Assembly (NCBI GenBank): GCA_937873515.1
Contig: CALMYB010000012.1
Location: forward strand, 62,001 to 126,000
DNA length: 64,000 nt
Source: an uncultured Acidobacteriota bacterium
GTDB taxonomy: Bacteria > Acidobacteriota > Blastocatellia > Pyrinomonadales > Pyrinomonadaceae
Direction of reading: 5' to 3'
Positions 1 to 9,547 of the stretch are shown in pieces. Both the position numbers and the translations under genes were made by a program. The notes beneath the pieces were generated by a model. That model worked only from the letters and a program-made list of their open reading frames with translations. It was not told the DNA's origin and did not search any database. The first letter of the stretch is position 1; the number at the start of each line of letters is the position of its first letter.

Positions 1-235
1 ACCATCCATACCCCATCTTTGAGAACGCAAGGGCGATCGAAACGGCAAGAAATGCAAGCCCTGTAAAGATCTTGCCGATCGCGCGTTCGTATGTGAGGGG
101 TTTGCCCTTTTCACAAGTTAACGCCGTCGAGACACCGGCGGCGAGAGAGCCGGTCGGGACCGCAAGGTCGGTACCGCATCCTCGGCAGAATCTGCCTTCT
201 TCAGGGTTCTTTTGACCGCACTTTGGACAAAACAT
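1..235 (-). CDS. Zinc-ribbon membrane protein, 3' end off the window
   Basis: The gene starts at ATG 235 and runs off the left edge, so only the first 78 residues are visible. The N-terminus [20 protein letters not shown] is a four-cysteine zinc ribbon (CPKC and CRGC). After a short linker come basic residues and a hydrophobic stretch (about residues 57-72) that looks like the first membrane helix. Zinc-ribbon plus membrane proteins are common and mostly of unknown function. It lies just downstream of rlmB on the same strand with a 7-bp gap, so the two may be co-transcribed. Its function cannot be stated from this fragment. Confidence 0.75.
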   Translation of the reverse strand, partial: MFCPKCGQKNPEEGRFCRGCGTDLAVPTGSLAAGVSTALTCEKGKPLTYERAIGKIFTGLAFLAVSIALAFSKMGYGW

Positions 236-242
236 AGCCTTT

Positions 243-1067
243 CTATTCTACACCCGAATTCGCGTTCCTTTGTCTGCGAGCTTCAAATAATATTACGCCG
301 GATGCGACCGAAACGTTCAGGGAATCTATCTTTCCATACATCGGGATCTTTACCAATACGTCACAATTCTCCGCGACGAGGCGATGCAGGCCGCGGCCCT
401 CGCCGCCCAGAACGAGGGCAGAGGGGCGCGTCCAATCCCATTCGTCGTATGTCATTTGAGCATCGACCGAGGTGCCGACGACCCAAATATCCCGTTTCTT
501 AAGGCCTTCGATAAATCGATTCAAGTTTTGCGTTTTTGCGACCTTCAAGTGCTCGATCGCCCCGGCCGAAGCTTTCGCCACCGTGTCCGTCAAGCCGACC
601 GAACGCCGATCCGGAATGACGATGCCGTCCACGCCGGCACACTCGGCCGTGCGGATGATGGCACCGAAATTACGAGGATCCTCGACGCCGTCAAGCACCA
701 CGATCAGCGATGTATCGTTCGCATTTTCAAGGATCGCGTCAACATCCGCGTATTGCGCCGGCGCGACGAACGCAAGAACGCCCTGAACATTTGCCCCGCG
801 ATCGGCATATTTTGCAAGGGATTCGCGAGCGACTCGTGTAAACGGAACCGAGTTTGCACGGCAAAGGTCGATCACCTCGGAAAGGCGAGTTTCCCTTGCA
901 CCTTGGGCGATCATTACGCGATCCACACGCCGCGGATCCGCCCGCAACGCCTCCAGCACCGGCGATACGCCGAATAAAACGCCTTCGGAATGGTGCTGCC
1001 TTTCGGAACGCTCACGTTCGGTGTGCGGACGACGCTCAGGCCTTGATCGTTTATCTCTTAGGTTCAT
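243..1067 (-). CDS. rlmB: 23S rRNA (guanosine-2'-O-)-methyltransferase RlmB, SpoU/TrmH family
   Basis: The product is a 274-residue SpoU-class (SPOUT fold) RNA methyltransferase using SAM, most like RlmB, which methylates the ribose of G2251 in 23S rRNA. An N-terminal substrate-binding domain (about 28-105, beginning [13 protein letters not shown]) precedes the catalytic domain. That domain has the three family motifs: NFGAIIRT near 133-140, [10 protein letters not shown] near 218-227, and [17 protein letters not shown] near 241-257. I chose ATG 1067 over an upstream in-frame start because conserved sequence begins only after a short basic leader. The start overlaps the end of the upstream zinc-ribbon gene by 17 bp, implying coupled translation. 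A TrmH-like assignment is possible, but length and N-terminal domain favour RlmB. Confidence 0.9.
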   Translation of the reverse strand: MNLRDKRSRPERRPHTERERSERQHHSEGVLFGVSPVLEALRADPRRVDRVMIAQGARETRLSEVIDLCRANSVPFTRVARESLAKYADRGANVQGVLAFVAPAQYADVDAILENANDTSLIVVLDGVEDPRNFGAIIRTAECAGVDGIVIPDRRSVGLTDTVAKASAGAIEHLKVAKTQNLNRFIEGLKKRDIWVVGTSVDAQMTYDEWDWTRPSALVLGGEGRGLHRLVAENCDVLVKIPMYGKIDSLNVSVASGVILFEARRQRNANSGVE

Positions 1068-2055
1068 TGAGTTTAAGAGCCTGCAGGCGAGAAAATTTTG
1101 TGAATTGTAATGTGTTGTCGATCGTTGCGATGCGTCCGTAGCGACGCTGGCCGATTCCTGTTTGCACACGTCCGAGGCCGTCGGCTCGGCTCGCTTCCGG
1201 CCACGGCCCACTCAGGAGCATTCGAACGGCGTCGAACTCTGTAACGATCTTTGCTTGCGGAGCAATGACTCGTATCTTGTCGGCCAAACGTGTGAAGTTC
1301 TCGGAAGCAAGGAGCGATCGATCGCCCGCCAAAATCGAAAAATCAAAACCGGTCGAATGGACCGAAAACGGAATGCGGTCACCGTTTACATAGATATCGA
1401 GCAGCGGCGAATCACGCGCATCGGAAATTTCATCCGTGATCGTTGATTTTTTTCGAATGCTGCGTTTCTCATAGGTCGTTGTACGCGAGACCCGAATCGT
1501 ACCGAGGACAACGGCCGAGACATCAGTCACAGGCCAACGCACGCTCGAGCCGCGATTGAAGTCCGTGAACAACAAGGACTCCCCGTCTAGCTCAAGTTTC
1601 GAGATGCGCGTCGCGGGTTTCTCTACTTCGAACCTATCGTCGCCTACGATCGCGGTCTCGAACGCCGTGAGCCGTTTTTGGGCGACCTGAGCTGTCTGCT
1701 CGCTAGAAAACCTCGCGATCGGGATCAAAGCGTTCGATCCGCGAAGGCCAGGAGCATCAGAAACATGAAAATTGAGCGATTCAAGTTCCTTGTGAGATCG
1801 AGAGTCGCCGATGGCGCAGGCCCGGGCGATAATATTCCATCCGGCCTCATCGGGCGCAAGGTCGTTTGCCACGACCTTTGCATGTGAAAGGAATTCATCA
1901 CGGATCGCTATCTCGGCACCGCAGTATATGCAGCTGGAGCGATTCGGAGCGTTATCGCGGCCGCAATTTTCGCATCTTGTCAGTTCATCGGGCGCGAAGG
2001 CGATCGGTACCGACTGGATCTGCTGGGCCTCTGTAGTTTTGTTCTCGTCTGACAT
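1051..2055 (-). CDS. Zinc-ribbon protein of unknown function
   Basis: This 334-residue protein has an N-terminal zinc ribbon of the CENC...CIYC type at about residues 28-46. No transmembrane helix or signal peptide is evident. The rest is a mixed alpha/beta region that I do not recognise, including a strand-rich section (about 150-250) with the sequence SRTTTYEKRSIRKKST. ATG 2055 is the only sensible start; the 340 bases upstream hold no gene, so the promoter of this gene and rlmB should lie there. The 17-bp overlap with rlmB suggests an operon. A regulatory or scaffold role is possible for such ribbons, but nothing in the sequence shows it. Confidence 0.7.
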   Translation of the reverse strand: MSDENKTTEAQQIQSVPIAFAPDELTRCENCGRDNAPNRSSCIYCGAEIAIRDEFLSHAKVVANDLAPDEAGWNIIARACAIGDSRSHKELESLNFHVSDAPGLRGSNALIPIARFSSEQTAQVAQKRLTAFETAIVGDDRFEVEKPATRISKLELDGESLLFTDFNRGSSVRWPVTDVSAVVLGTIRVSRTTTYEKRSIRKKSTITDEISDARDSPLLDIYVNGDRIPFSVHSTGFDFSILAGDRSLLASENFTRLADKIRVIAPQAKIVTEFDAVRMLLSGPWPEASRADGLGRVQTGIGQRRYGRIATIDNTLQFTKFSRLQALKLNEPKR

Positions 2056-2396
2056 CGAACCTGATAAGCCGTATTGCTTATGGACGGATTAGATATTATC
2101 ACTTCACATTATGGAAATGCTTGACCGAAATGGCCTTTCAAGGGCAAACTGTAGATGAAGGTTCCGCTTTTGCGGCCGTTCTGTTTAGAGAATTTTATTG
2201 ATATCGAAATTGAAAAGAATCCCTAAAGAGGGGCGAAGTTTGCTCCAGACCCTTTATTTTATTAGGTTTTTTGGTTTGTTTGGACAGCCTATTTGATCCG
2301 ATCTTGAGAGTCTTGCCGGATTCTTCGCTCTCTCGCCTAAACAGGTAGAACGTCCGTCTTGCGGCACCCACATTTTTTCAAGGGGTGTTTGTACGG
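2056..2396. other. Intergenic region between divergent genes
   Basis: About 340 bases separate the divergent zinc-ribbon gene (minus) and the NYN gene (plus). The stretch is AT-richer than its neighbours, with T-rich runs near 2255-2280, and must hold promoters for both directions. I could not assign -35/-10 boxes with confidence. A loose inverted repeat GAGAG...CTCTC occurs at 2306-2335. No ORF, tRNA or recognisable riboswitch was seen. Confidence 0.5.
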
Positions 2397-3053
2397 ATGC
2401 ATTTTGATACAAAAAGCAGTTCATCGTGGCAACTTGGCAATCGCGGGCGTGTCGCCGTTTTCATAGACGGCAACAATCTTTTCCACGCGGCACGTTTCCA
2501 CAATATCGATATCGATTACAACAAACTTCTGCGCGTCCTTTTGGGCGACGGAAGGCTTCTGCGTGCATTCTTTTACACCGGAGTTGATGCCGGGGCCGAG
2601 CGGCAGCAGGGCTTTTTGCTATGGATGCGTCGTAATGGTTTTCGTGTCGTTCAGAAAGAACTGAAGACATTCTATGACGGCACCCGAAAAGCGAACCTTG
2701 ATGTCGAGATCGCGGTCGATATGCTCAGTCTCGCGGGCCGGTACGATACTGCGGTACTCGTATCGGGAGACGAAGATTTCGTATATGCCATCAATGCAGT
2801 TGCATACAAAGGCTGCCGCGTAGAAGTTGCCGGCTTTCGATCGAATACCGCGCCTCGGCTTATCGATGTCGGTGATTTCTTTATCGACCTTGGCGATATT
2901 GCCGATATGATCCGCAAGGATACGACGAGCGGCGACTACGAAATGCCGTCATTTCCACCGAATGTCAGCAATCCACCCAATACGGAAGTTTTCTCGGCAG
3001 ATGACCCGGCCGACGACGCCGCGAGATTTGACCGTGTCCGAGAGCGCCGATGA
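2397..3053 (+). CDS. NYN-domain (LabA/DUF88 family) putative ribonuclease
   Basis: This 218-residue protein carries a single NYN domain (about residues 16-165), the PIN-like nuclease fold of the LabA/DUF88/MARF1 group. The acidic residues expected at the metal site are visible in VFIDGNNLFH (first Asp), NLDVEIAVDM and VLVSGDEDF. A low-complexity Pro/Asp-rich tail follows. ATG 2397 is preferred because an AGGGG sequence at 2381-2385 lies about 11 bp upstream; a GTG at 2385 would sit directly on that sequence. The stop overlaps the start of the next gene by four bases (ATGA). RNA cleavage is inferred from the family; the natural substrate is unknown. Confidence 0.85.
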   Translation: MHFDTKSSSSWQLGNRGRVAVFIDGNNLFHAARFHNIDIDYNKLLRVLLGDGRLLRAFFYTGVDAGAERQQGFLLWMRRNGFRVVQKELKTFYDGTRKANLDVEIAVDMLSLAGRYDTAVLVSGDEDFVYAINAVAYKGCRVEVAGFRSNTAPRLIDVGDFFIDLGDIADMIRKDTTSGDYEMPSFPPNVSNPPNTEVFSADDPADDAARFDRVRERR

Positions 3054-3424
3054 AGACATTTACGCTGTCCGAAGCCAATGCGGCTTTGATCGAGATCCAA
3101 GCAGACCTGCTAACACTGCAAAGGCACAACGACCTATTAAAGGCCTGTCAGGCGGAAGCCGAGGCCGCGAGTGCCTCCTCGCGTTTTGGCGGCGGAATGG
3201 CATCGGGCACAGCATACATAACGGCACTGTGCGAACTCCGCGACATTGCCGCAGCGATCGCTGTACGCGGCATTGAGATCAAAGACATCTCTCGCGGACT
3301 GATCGATTTTCCTTCCCTGCGAAATGGCCGCATCGTCTATCTTTGCTGGCAGCTTGGCGAAGGAAGCGAGATCGAGTTCTGGCATGAGCAGGACGGCGGT
3401 TTCGCCGGGCGCAAGCCTCTCTAA
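3050..3424 (+). CDS. DUF2203 family protein
   Basis: A 124-residue protein matching the DUF2203 pattern: an N-terminal LSEANAALIEI helix, a central helical region, then the signature around GIEIKDISRGLIDFPSLRNGR followed by the CWQLGE and EFWHEQDGGFAGRKPL motifs. DUF2203 proteins are small, soluble and of unknown function. It is translationally coupled to the NYN-domain gene by an ATGA overlap, so the two probably act or are regulated together. No signal peptide or membrane segment is present. Confidence 0.85.
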   Translation: MKTFTLSEANAALIEIQADLLTLQRHNDLLKACQAEAEAASASSRFGGGMASGTAYITALCELRDIAAAIAVRGIEIKDISRGLIDFPSLRNGRIVYLCWQLGEGSEIEFWHEQDGGFAGRKPL

Positions 3425-3602
3425 GCGCGAAATTTTCCGAAAAATTCAGCTATTGCATATTTCAACTGCTTAAATCACGGCAAGTAGATGCTTTTTGTGC
3501 GCTTTAGTATTGACTGCTTAAGGTAAATGTTGATACCATCACTCAAGTTTTGTCGATTTTCAAGCTCAAGAATGGGCGATCAAGCAAGAAAACTTTAAGC
3601 TT

Positions 3603-4952
3603 ATGAAATGTCCGGTCTGCGCACGAGATCTGGCACCCACACTTTCGATCTGTCTTACATGTGGGGCGATGAGGGACGACAGCGTGAGAGAGGAGCTTCA
3701 AACGAAGATCACCTCTGGCCCGCTTTCCAAGAAAAAGGCGACGATGGCTCAACCCATGGAAGCGGCCGTCGATGTGCCTCCCGAACGACCGCCTGTGCTT
3801 CAACCGAAAAGTGTCGAGCCACCCATTGCTCGTACCGCGGAACCGGCCGCCGGTGGCCCGACCTCCGGACTTCGTCAACACGCAAAGACGAGTCCGACGC
3901 TTGTTGGCTTTCCAAACAAAGAGGCGGCGATCCCCGAATGGCGTCTTCAGATGCAGAACGCCGTCCGCCAGCGGATGGGCATCCCATCTGCTGCGGCCGC
4001 AAACGCGACGCCTACACCGGCAGCGACCGAGACTCCTGCGCCAGTTCGCGTCGTAACTCAAGCGGCAAAGACAGCTCTCGCACCCAAACCAAGATCTGTG
4101 TCCGTCCCGCAGGATGCCGATCCGCGGCTTGCGGCCGCACTCGGACGGATCCAGGCGTCGCGCCACGCCTACTCTACACAGGCAGCTGAGCCGATCGCTA
4201 CGCAGCGAACACCGGCTCAGAAGAATGGTAAGTTCAATGTTGTTCGGCCGACGCCAGTGCAGCCTGCACCCCGGAAGCTTGCCGAACCAGCATTCTATAC
4301 GCCGATACCCAAGCCTTTTGAGGCTCCGAGGCGGATCAAGCTCGACACGAACAAGCTGCCTAAGCTGGCGGAGGTCATTCCCCAAGAAGGCGAACCGGCA
4401 AAGCTTTACGAGGATCATATCGAGGAAGTCGCGGCACCTGCGCCGACTCACGTTGATACGGCGACCGTCAGCCGCTTTGTGATCAATGCTGAGCCGGACG
4501 AGACGGATTCGGCAGCAAATGAGTTCGAAGAAGATGATTTCGAAGATCTTGCTCCGCTCTCTATGCGGGTGAATGCGGGCCTGTTCGATCTGATCATTGG
4601 GATCGTCGCAACGATGTTCGTGATGTCGCCTTTCGTGCTCGCCGGCGGCGACTGGATGTCGCTGTCGGGCGGCCTGCTTTTTGCCGGAGCCCTGGCGATG
4701 GTCCTGTTCCTTTACACGACCTTCTCCATTGCATTTCTCGGCAAGACGTTAGGGATGAGACTATTCTCGCTCGAGGTTGTTGATGTCGATGAGAATGAAT
4801 ACCCCACGATGCAGCAGGCTGCGGTAAGCTCGTCGGTCTTTCTGCTCTCGATCGTTCTTGGCGGTCTCGGTTTCGTTCCGATGCTCTTTAATCCGGAAAG
4901 ACGCGCCGCACACGATCTCGCCTCGGGTACGATCGTCGTCCGAGAGTTCTAA
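3603..4952 (+). CDS. Zinc-ribbon/RDD family membrane protein
   Basis: A 449-residue protein of three parts. The N-terminus MKCPVCARDLAPTLSICLTC is a CxxC...CxxC zinc ribbon. A long Pro/Ala/Thr-rich, low-complexity region (about 40-315) follows, probably a disordered linker. The C-terminal 130 residues form an RDD domain with three hydrophobic helices, opening SMRVNAGLFDLIIG and containing GKTLGMRLFSLEVV. RDD proteins are small integral membrane proteins; some have been linked to ion transport, but most are uncharacterised. The ribbon-linker-RDD layout suggests cytoplasmic sensing tied to a membrane module (inference). The gene stands alone after a 178-bp gap. Confidence 0.8.
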   Translation: MKCPVCARDLAPTLSICLTCGAMRDDSVREELQTKITSGPLSKKKATMAQPMEAAVDVPPERPPVLQPKSVEPPIARTAEPAAGGPTSGLRQHAKTSPTLVGFPNKEAAIPEWRLQMQNAVRQRMGIPSAAAANATPTPAATETPAPVRVVTQAAKTALAPKPRSVSVPQDADPRLAAALGRIQASRHAYSTQAAEPIATQRTPAQKNGKFNVVRPTPVQPAPRKLAEPAFYTPIPKPFEAPRRIKLDTNKLPKLAEVIPQEGEPAKLYEDHIEEVAAPAPTHVDTATVSRFVINAEPDETDSAANEFEEDDFEDLAPLSMRVNAGLFDLIIGIVATMFVMSPFVLAGGDWMSLSGGLLFAGALAMVLFLYTTFSIAFLGKTLGMRLFSLEVVDVDENEYPTMQQAAVSSSVFLLSIVLGGLGFVPMLFNPERRAAHDLASGTIVVREF

Positions 4953-5035
4953 CGTCAATCTTTCCAGCGCAAAATCGGCCTCCGGATCAATGAGAATGAT
5001 ATGTTCTCGAGCTGGAGGCCAGATCTTTTCTGCCG

Positions 5036-5935
5036 ATGATAACGACACGAGACGAAAGGCTCGAAGAAGAGCGACGGGAACGCATCGCGAAGTTTGCGGC
5101 TGATATCCGTAAGCGGGTCAAGAGCGAGATCGCACGTGCCGGCCGGCTCCTGAAGAACCTCGACGGCGACCTTGAAAAGCACGGCGAACCCGAGGTATGG
5201 AAGCGCCTGGGCGATATCCTGCTTGCGAATGCTCACAGCGCAAAACGCGACGGCAACGGTTTTCGCGTGATCGACTATTTTGACGACGCAACGCCCGAGA
5301 TCGTCGTTGAAGCAGACCCACGCCTTTCAGCTTCCGAGGCGGCCGAAGAATACTTCCGTTTGTATCAAAAGGCCCGCAACGGCCGTGAGGTGATCTTCGA
5401 GCGAATAGCTAAAACAAAGCAAAAGATCGTCGAGGCAGAAGCTAAACTTGCAAAGATCGACGCGGCCGAAGAAGCTCTCGATGAAGATCAGCTACATTCC
5501 ATACTTCCCGCGAAAAAGGCGCCGACCGAGATTCGAAAGCCGAAGAAACGCGACGCCGAGATAAAAGGCGTTCGAAGATTCGTTTCATCGGATGGTTTTG
5601 AGATATTGGTGGGTAAAGGGGCGGCTGACAACGATTATTTGACGACGAGGTTAGCCGCGGTTCGCGACACATGGCTGCATGCGGCAGATTATTCCGGCTC
5701 GCACGTAGTTATTCGAAATCCAAATCGCAAAGAGATCCCGCAGCGGACGCTGCGCGAGGCGGCATCGCTTGCAGCCTTCTACAGTTCGGCAAGGGAATTG
5801 CCTCGGGCCGCTGTTAATTACACCGAGCGGAAGTTCGTGAATAAGGTCAAGGGTGGGGCTCCGGGCCTCGTCCGCCTTGCGTCATTTAGGACGATCGATG
5901 TAAAACCCGAGGTCACGGTTGAGAAGCACGAATAG
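5036..5935 (+). CDS. RqcH-like NFACT-R protein without its N-terminal NFACT-N domain
   Basis: This 299-residue protein matches only the C-terminal half of the RqcH/FbpA/NEMF family. It starts at the coiled coil (REERRERIAKF onward, about 8-150, including GDILLANAHSAKRD) and ends with the NFACT-R (DUF814) RNA-binding domain (about 178-280), with the typical FEILVGKGAADNDYLT, ADYSGSHVVIRN and YTERKFVNKVKG segments. Full-length family members run about 550 residues; the N-terminal NFACT-N and HhH region is missing. An in-frame stop at 4997-4999 and the upstream RDD gene leave no room for it. No clear ribosome-binding site precedes ATG 5036; a GGAGG at 5014-5018 is 17 bp away. This could be a naturally short homologue or a decayed gene. 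Confidence 0.75.
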   Translation: MITTRDERLEEERRERIAKFAADIRKRVKSEIARAGRLLKNLDGDLEKHGEPEVWKRLGDILLANAHSAKRDGNGFRVIDYFDDATPEIVVEADPRLSASEAAEEYFRLYQKARNGREVIFERIAKTKQKIVEAEAKLAKIDAAEEALDEDQLHSILPAKKAPTEIRKPKKRDAEIKGVRRFVSSDGFEILVGKGAADNDYLTTRLAAVRDTWLHAADYSGSHVVIRNPNRKEIPQRTLREAASLAAFYSSARELPRAAVNYTERKFVNKVKGGAPGLVRLASFRTIDVKPEVTVEKHE

Positions 5936-5943
5936 CACTGAGG

Positions 5944-6546
5944 CTATTCTGCCATTACACGATCGACCGTCGTCTTGAGTTTTGAAATGACGTTCGGGCC
6001 GCCGCCGACGAAAACGCCGCGAAGTTTTCCTTCGCGATCGACCAGAAAGCTTTCCGGTACCGCCGATATCTGAGCGATCTTTTGGAGTTGTTTTGTAACG
6101 TCCGGCTGGATGCGTGCGAGCTCATAATTCAGACGCATCTTTTTCGCGAAGGCCAAAATATCGTCGATCGGTTCCGGTTCGTCAGTGTCCTGAAAGCCGA
6201 CGTTGAGACCGATGACCTCAAAACCCTTGTCGCCGTACTTGTTCTTTAGTTCGATGAGGTGAGGCATCTCTTCACGGCATGGCCCGCACCAGGTCGCCCA
6301 AAGGTTCAGCAGGACGACCTTGCCGCGATAATCCTTGATCTTCATCGTGCCGCCCTTTACGAGTTCGATGTCAGCGTCGGCGATATCGTCCTTAAGAACG
6401 GGATAGTTATTGCCGATGGCCGGTTTTTCGTCAGTATTTGCCTGCTGTTGATTCACTGCGGCCGGAGTGGTACCACAACCTGACATTGTTGAAAGGCCTA
6501 CCGCTAGAAGACAAGAGATTGCCGCTATCCTAAGGAAAAACTTCAT
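5944..6546 (-). CDS. TlpA/ResA-like thioredoxin-fold lipoprotein
   Basis: A 200-residue TlpA-type thiol-disulfide protein. The N-terminus has a lipoprotein signal peptide ending at lipobox MSGC (Cys24). The thioredoxin fold follows, with the active site WCGPC (Cys87, Cys90) and the cis-proline segment SAVPESFLVDREGKLRG. It should sit on the periplasmic face of a membrane and reduce or oxidise thiols, for example in cytochrome c maturation or protein quality control (family knowledge; the partner is unknown). It is the last gene of the minus-strand run that begins with the DciA-like gene, 13 bp after the FHA-ABC transporter. It converges on the NFACT gene with an 8-bp gap. Confidence 0.85.
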   Translation of the reverse strand: MKFFLRIAAISCLLAVGLSTMSGCGTTPAAVNQQQANTDEKPAIGNNYPVLKDDIADADIELVKGGTMKIKDYRGKVVLLNLWATWCGPCREEMPHLIELKNKYGDKGFEVIGLNVGFQDTDEPEPIDDILAFAKKMRLNYELARIQPDVTKQLQKIAQISAVPESFLVDREGKLRGVFVGGGPNVISKLKTTVDRVMAE

Positions 6547-6559
6547 AATAACTTCGCAT

Positions 6560-9547
6560 TCATCGCATGTCCTTGATCCGAAGGACTAGAAGAGCGGTGA
6601 ACGCCAATACTCCAAACATTAACATCAGGACAAGCTGATTCAAAACTTCGTTCATCCACGGATGCAGGAATGTCACATACGGGGAAAGATCGTCCGGCAC
6701 TTTCTTTGCGTTCGGAATTGCCGGCATCTCGTCGAGATCAGGCCGCGGCGGAGAAAGCCCGGCGTTACGGTCATCGTCGTATTTTCGAAGCTTTGTTTCC
6801 GTCTTCGACTGATATTCTTCGAGGTCGTGCCGAGCCTTCGTGAGGATCGCATCATTCTCCTCTTCGATCTCCTTGTAAAGCCCGCGTCCGTAGGTCGAAT
6901 CGCCGGGAGACGCTCCTTCAGGTTCGAGTGTCGAAAGGGTCGAGAAGCGTTTCATCGTGTCGTACGACCATGCGGCCGGCACGGCCATGCTAAGCGGCCG
7001 CGAAACGTTGTTCGGAACGCCGAAGATACCCGAAAGCAAGATCTGCGGAATGAGCACGAGCGGTACGAGCGTGGTTGCCATCTGGCTCGATCTTACGGTT
7101 GCGGAGATCAGCAGGCCGATGGCCAGCCCGACCGCGGCGCTCAAGAGTGCTGCCCAGAATTGCGGCACCCCGAAAAACTCGCCCGGCATCGTTCCCGGAA
7201 GCACAATGTCGGCTATCTTTAGCGGTAAGAACAGCAGAATGCACTGAACCGCCACAAGAAGACCAAGTACTGTAAACTTTGACGCTGCGTAAGGGAAAAT
7301 GCCGAGATTGACCATTCGCTCGCGCCGATAAATTGCGCGTTCGGAGACGATCTCACGAGCGGCGATGCTCGTTCCGAACCAGATCGCCACGATCGACAGC
7401 ATAAAATAGATGAAGTCCCGCGGACCTTTCGGATTGACCGCAGCGAGCGTCAAAAACGCGACGATCGGAGCTTCTGCGATAAGGATCGCCAGATTGAGTT
7501 TGTCGCGGAGCAAGACTTCGAAATACCGCCGTGAGAGTGTCGCCCATTGCCGGATCGAGCCAAAAACACCAAGGCGCGTACGTTTAGCTCGGCGTCCGCT
7601 ATCCGCATCGGCTGCGGCTTGGGATTGCGGTTCCGCAACATACTCTCGAAAGTCCGCCGAAGCTATATATGCTTGCCGATACCTTTCGGCGGCGGTATCG
7701 AGTGAACCGTTGTCTCCGGATTCGAGACGGGCAAAAAGTTCGATGACGCTCGAAACTCCGAACGCTTTCAAGGCACCGTCCGGCGGACCGAAATACACAA
7801 GGCGTCCCTGCATCAGAACGGCGATCTTGTCGTACATTCGCACGGTCTCGGCGGCATGTGTCGTTATGACGACGGTACGGCCGGAATCCGCGATCTGACG
7901 GAAGAGTTCCATCATCGAGAATTCGGTCTGCGGGTCGAGGCCGCTGGTCGGTTCATCGAGAAAGAGGAGCGATGGCCTCGTGATCAATTCAACGGCAACC
8001 GAAACGCGCTTGCGCTGACCGCCGGAAAGATCCGAGACGCGGACGTCACGACGGGGAAGCAAGCCCGTGACATCGAGCACCTCGTTGATCGTGCGGTCGG
8101 TCTCCGCCCGGCTCACATCCCGCGAAAGCCGGAGCTTCGCAACATAGAGCAGAGTTCTATAAACGGTCAATTCGCGATGAATTATGTCATCTTGCGGGAC
8201 AAGCCCGATCGAGTGCTTGAGCGATGCGAGTTCGCGGTAAAGATCGCGTCCATTCACGCTCACATTGCCTGCGTCCGGCCGCGAGGCACCGCTCAAGGTG
8301 TGTATCAGCGAAGTTTTGCCTGAGCCGGAAGGTCCGATGATCCCTACGAACTCGTTAGGCTGAACGGTCAGCGAGATATCGGCGAGGAGCTGTGATCTGC
8401 CGCCTTTTGAACGCACCGAACGAGCAAGATGCGAAGCATCGATACGCATCCTTGCGCGCGTATCAAAAACCCCGATCGTCCCCGCCGCATCTATCTTTAT
8501 CAGGAATTGCCCGATCTGTACGCTGTCGCTCGGCAAGAAGGGCGATGAGGTGATCGGCGCTCCATTCAGATAGACACCGTTGGTGGAGCCAAGATCCTCG
8601 ACCGAGATCTGTCCGCCCGATAGTTTCAGGCGTGCGTGTCGAGAAGAGATGTCCAGCCCGTCGAGCCGAATATCGCTCGTCGCAGCACGGCCGATCACAA
8701 GCTCGTGCTTGTCGCCGAAAACGACCGACATCAGTAACTGCGGTTCCACGCTGTTTTTCGAGATGCCGACAGGCTGGCCCAATCGAGCGACGATCGTCTT
8801 GCCTTCGCCGGCAAAGTGCTGAAACTCCGCAGCATTCTGCGTAAGATGAGCGACGCGTTCGTTGGCGAGTGAATGTTCGAAGGACGAATGTTGAGACGGT
8901 GCGAAGAATTCGGCCGTTGGGCCGCCCGTGCCAAAGCGGATCTTGTCGCCGTGCGTCAAAGGCGTCGGAGCGGTGATTCGCTGGTCATTGAGAAACGTGC
9001 CGTTGAAGCTGCCACGATCTTCGAGGACAAATCCGCCTTCTGCCCGAACGATGGCCGCGTGATTTCGCGAGACGATACGGTCATTCGCCGGAAACGGGAC
9101 CGTACTCTGAGGATCACGGCCGAACGTGATCTCCGCTTGTCCGATAGCAAGCGCCTGCTGCAAAGGGTTGTCAGGAAAGCGGACTTCGGCAGGCGCATTC
9201 TCTGAAATGCCGCCGGAAACGTTGGCCGGCCGGTCTCCGAACGAAACAACGCTCATTGAAGGCCCGCTCGGGCCGAACTGCATAACATCGCCGATAGTCA
9301 GGCGAGAGCGTGTGATCCGCTGACCGTTAAGGAAAGTACCGTAAGAAGAATTTTGATCAGTGAGAACCCAGCCTTCCGCTTCGTGAGAGATGGCAGCATG
9401 ATGCCGCGAAACCATCGGGAAGCGGTCATTTGGAAAAATGACATCACAATCGGAGGCATCGCGGCCGATCGAAACATTGGCCTGCTGAAACGCCTTTTGC
9501 TCACCTTCGGCAAGCCCTTTCTCAACGCCTGTTAGGACGATCTTCAT
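6560..9547 (-). CDS. Triple-FHA-domain ABC transporter, ATPase fused to ABC2-type permease
   Basis: A 995-residue half-transporter of the ABCG-like layout (ATPase then membrane domain) preceded by three forkhead-associated domains. The FHA domains lie at about 22-90, 137-205 and 280-350; each shows the GR...SRxH pattern (GRD at 28 and SRHH at 47; GRD at 143 and SRNH at 160; GRA at 286 and SRHA at 302). The ATPase has Walker A GPSGSGKT (405-412), signature LSGGQRKR (507-514) and Walker B LLFLDEP (527-533). About six hydrophobic helices fill 690-995. FHA domains bind phosphothreonine, so activity is probably controlled by a Ser/Thr kinase (inference). The substrate is unknown. Its start overlaps the gatA stop by four bases. 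Confidence 0.9.
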   Translation of the reverse strand: MKIVLTGVEKGLAEGEQKAFQQANVSIGRDASDCDVIFPNDRFPMVSRHHAAISHEAEGWVLTDQNSSYGTFLNGQRITRSRLTIGDVMQFGPSGPSMSVVSFGDRPANVSGGISENAPAEVRFPDNPLQQALAIGQAEITFGRDPQSTVPFPANDRIVSRNHAAIVRAEGGFVLEDRGSFNGTFLNDQRITAPTPLTHGDKIRFGTGGPTAEFFAPSQHSSFEHSLANERVAHLTQNAAEFQHFAGEGKTIVARLGQPVGISKNSVEPQLLMSVVFGDKHELVIGRAATSDIRLDGLDISSRHARLKLSGGQISVEDLGSTNGVYLNGAPITSSPFLPSDSVQIGQFLIKIDAAGTIGVFDTRARMRIDASHLARSVRSKGGRSQLLADISLTVQPNEFVGIIGPSGSGKTSLIHTLSGASRPDAGNVSVNGRDLYRELASLKHSIGLVPQDDIIHRELTVYRTLLYVAKLRLSRDVSRAETDRTINEVLDVTGLLPRRDVRVSDLSGGQRKRVSVAVELITRPSLLFLDEPTSGLDPQTEFSMMELFRQIADSGRTVVITTHAAETVRMYDKIAVLMQGRLVYFGPPDGALKAFGVSSVIELFARLESGDNGSLDTAAERYRQAYIASADFREYVAEPQSQAAADADSGRRAKRTRLGVFGSIRQWATLSRRYFEVLLRDKLNLAILIAEAPIVAFLTLAAVNPKGPRDFIYFMLSIVAIWFGTSIAAREIVSERAIYRRERMVNLGIFPYAASKFTVLGLLVAVQCILLFLPLKIADIVLPGTMPGEFFGVPQFWAALLSAAVGLAIGLLISATVRSSQMATTLVPLVLIPQILLSGIFGVPNNVSRPLSMAVPAAWSYDTMKRFSTLSTLEPEGASPGDSTYGRGLYKEIEEENDAILTKARHDLEEYQSKTETKLRKYDDDRNAGLSPPRPDLDEMPAIPNAKKVPDDLSPYVTFLHPWMNEVLNQLVLMLMFGVLAFTALLVLRIKDMR

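Noticed and set aside
5036..5935. NFACT truncation explained by an in-frame TGA selenocysteine
   Set aside because: Upstream codons contain two TGA stops and no NFACT-N-like residues, so read-through would not restore the domain.
5930..5949. GAATAGC/GCTATTC hairpin over both stop codons of the convergent NFACT and TlpA genes as a terminator
   Set aside because: The stem is AT-rich and there is no T run on either side; it probably arises from the facing stop codons.
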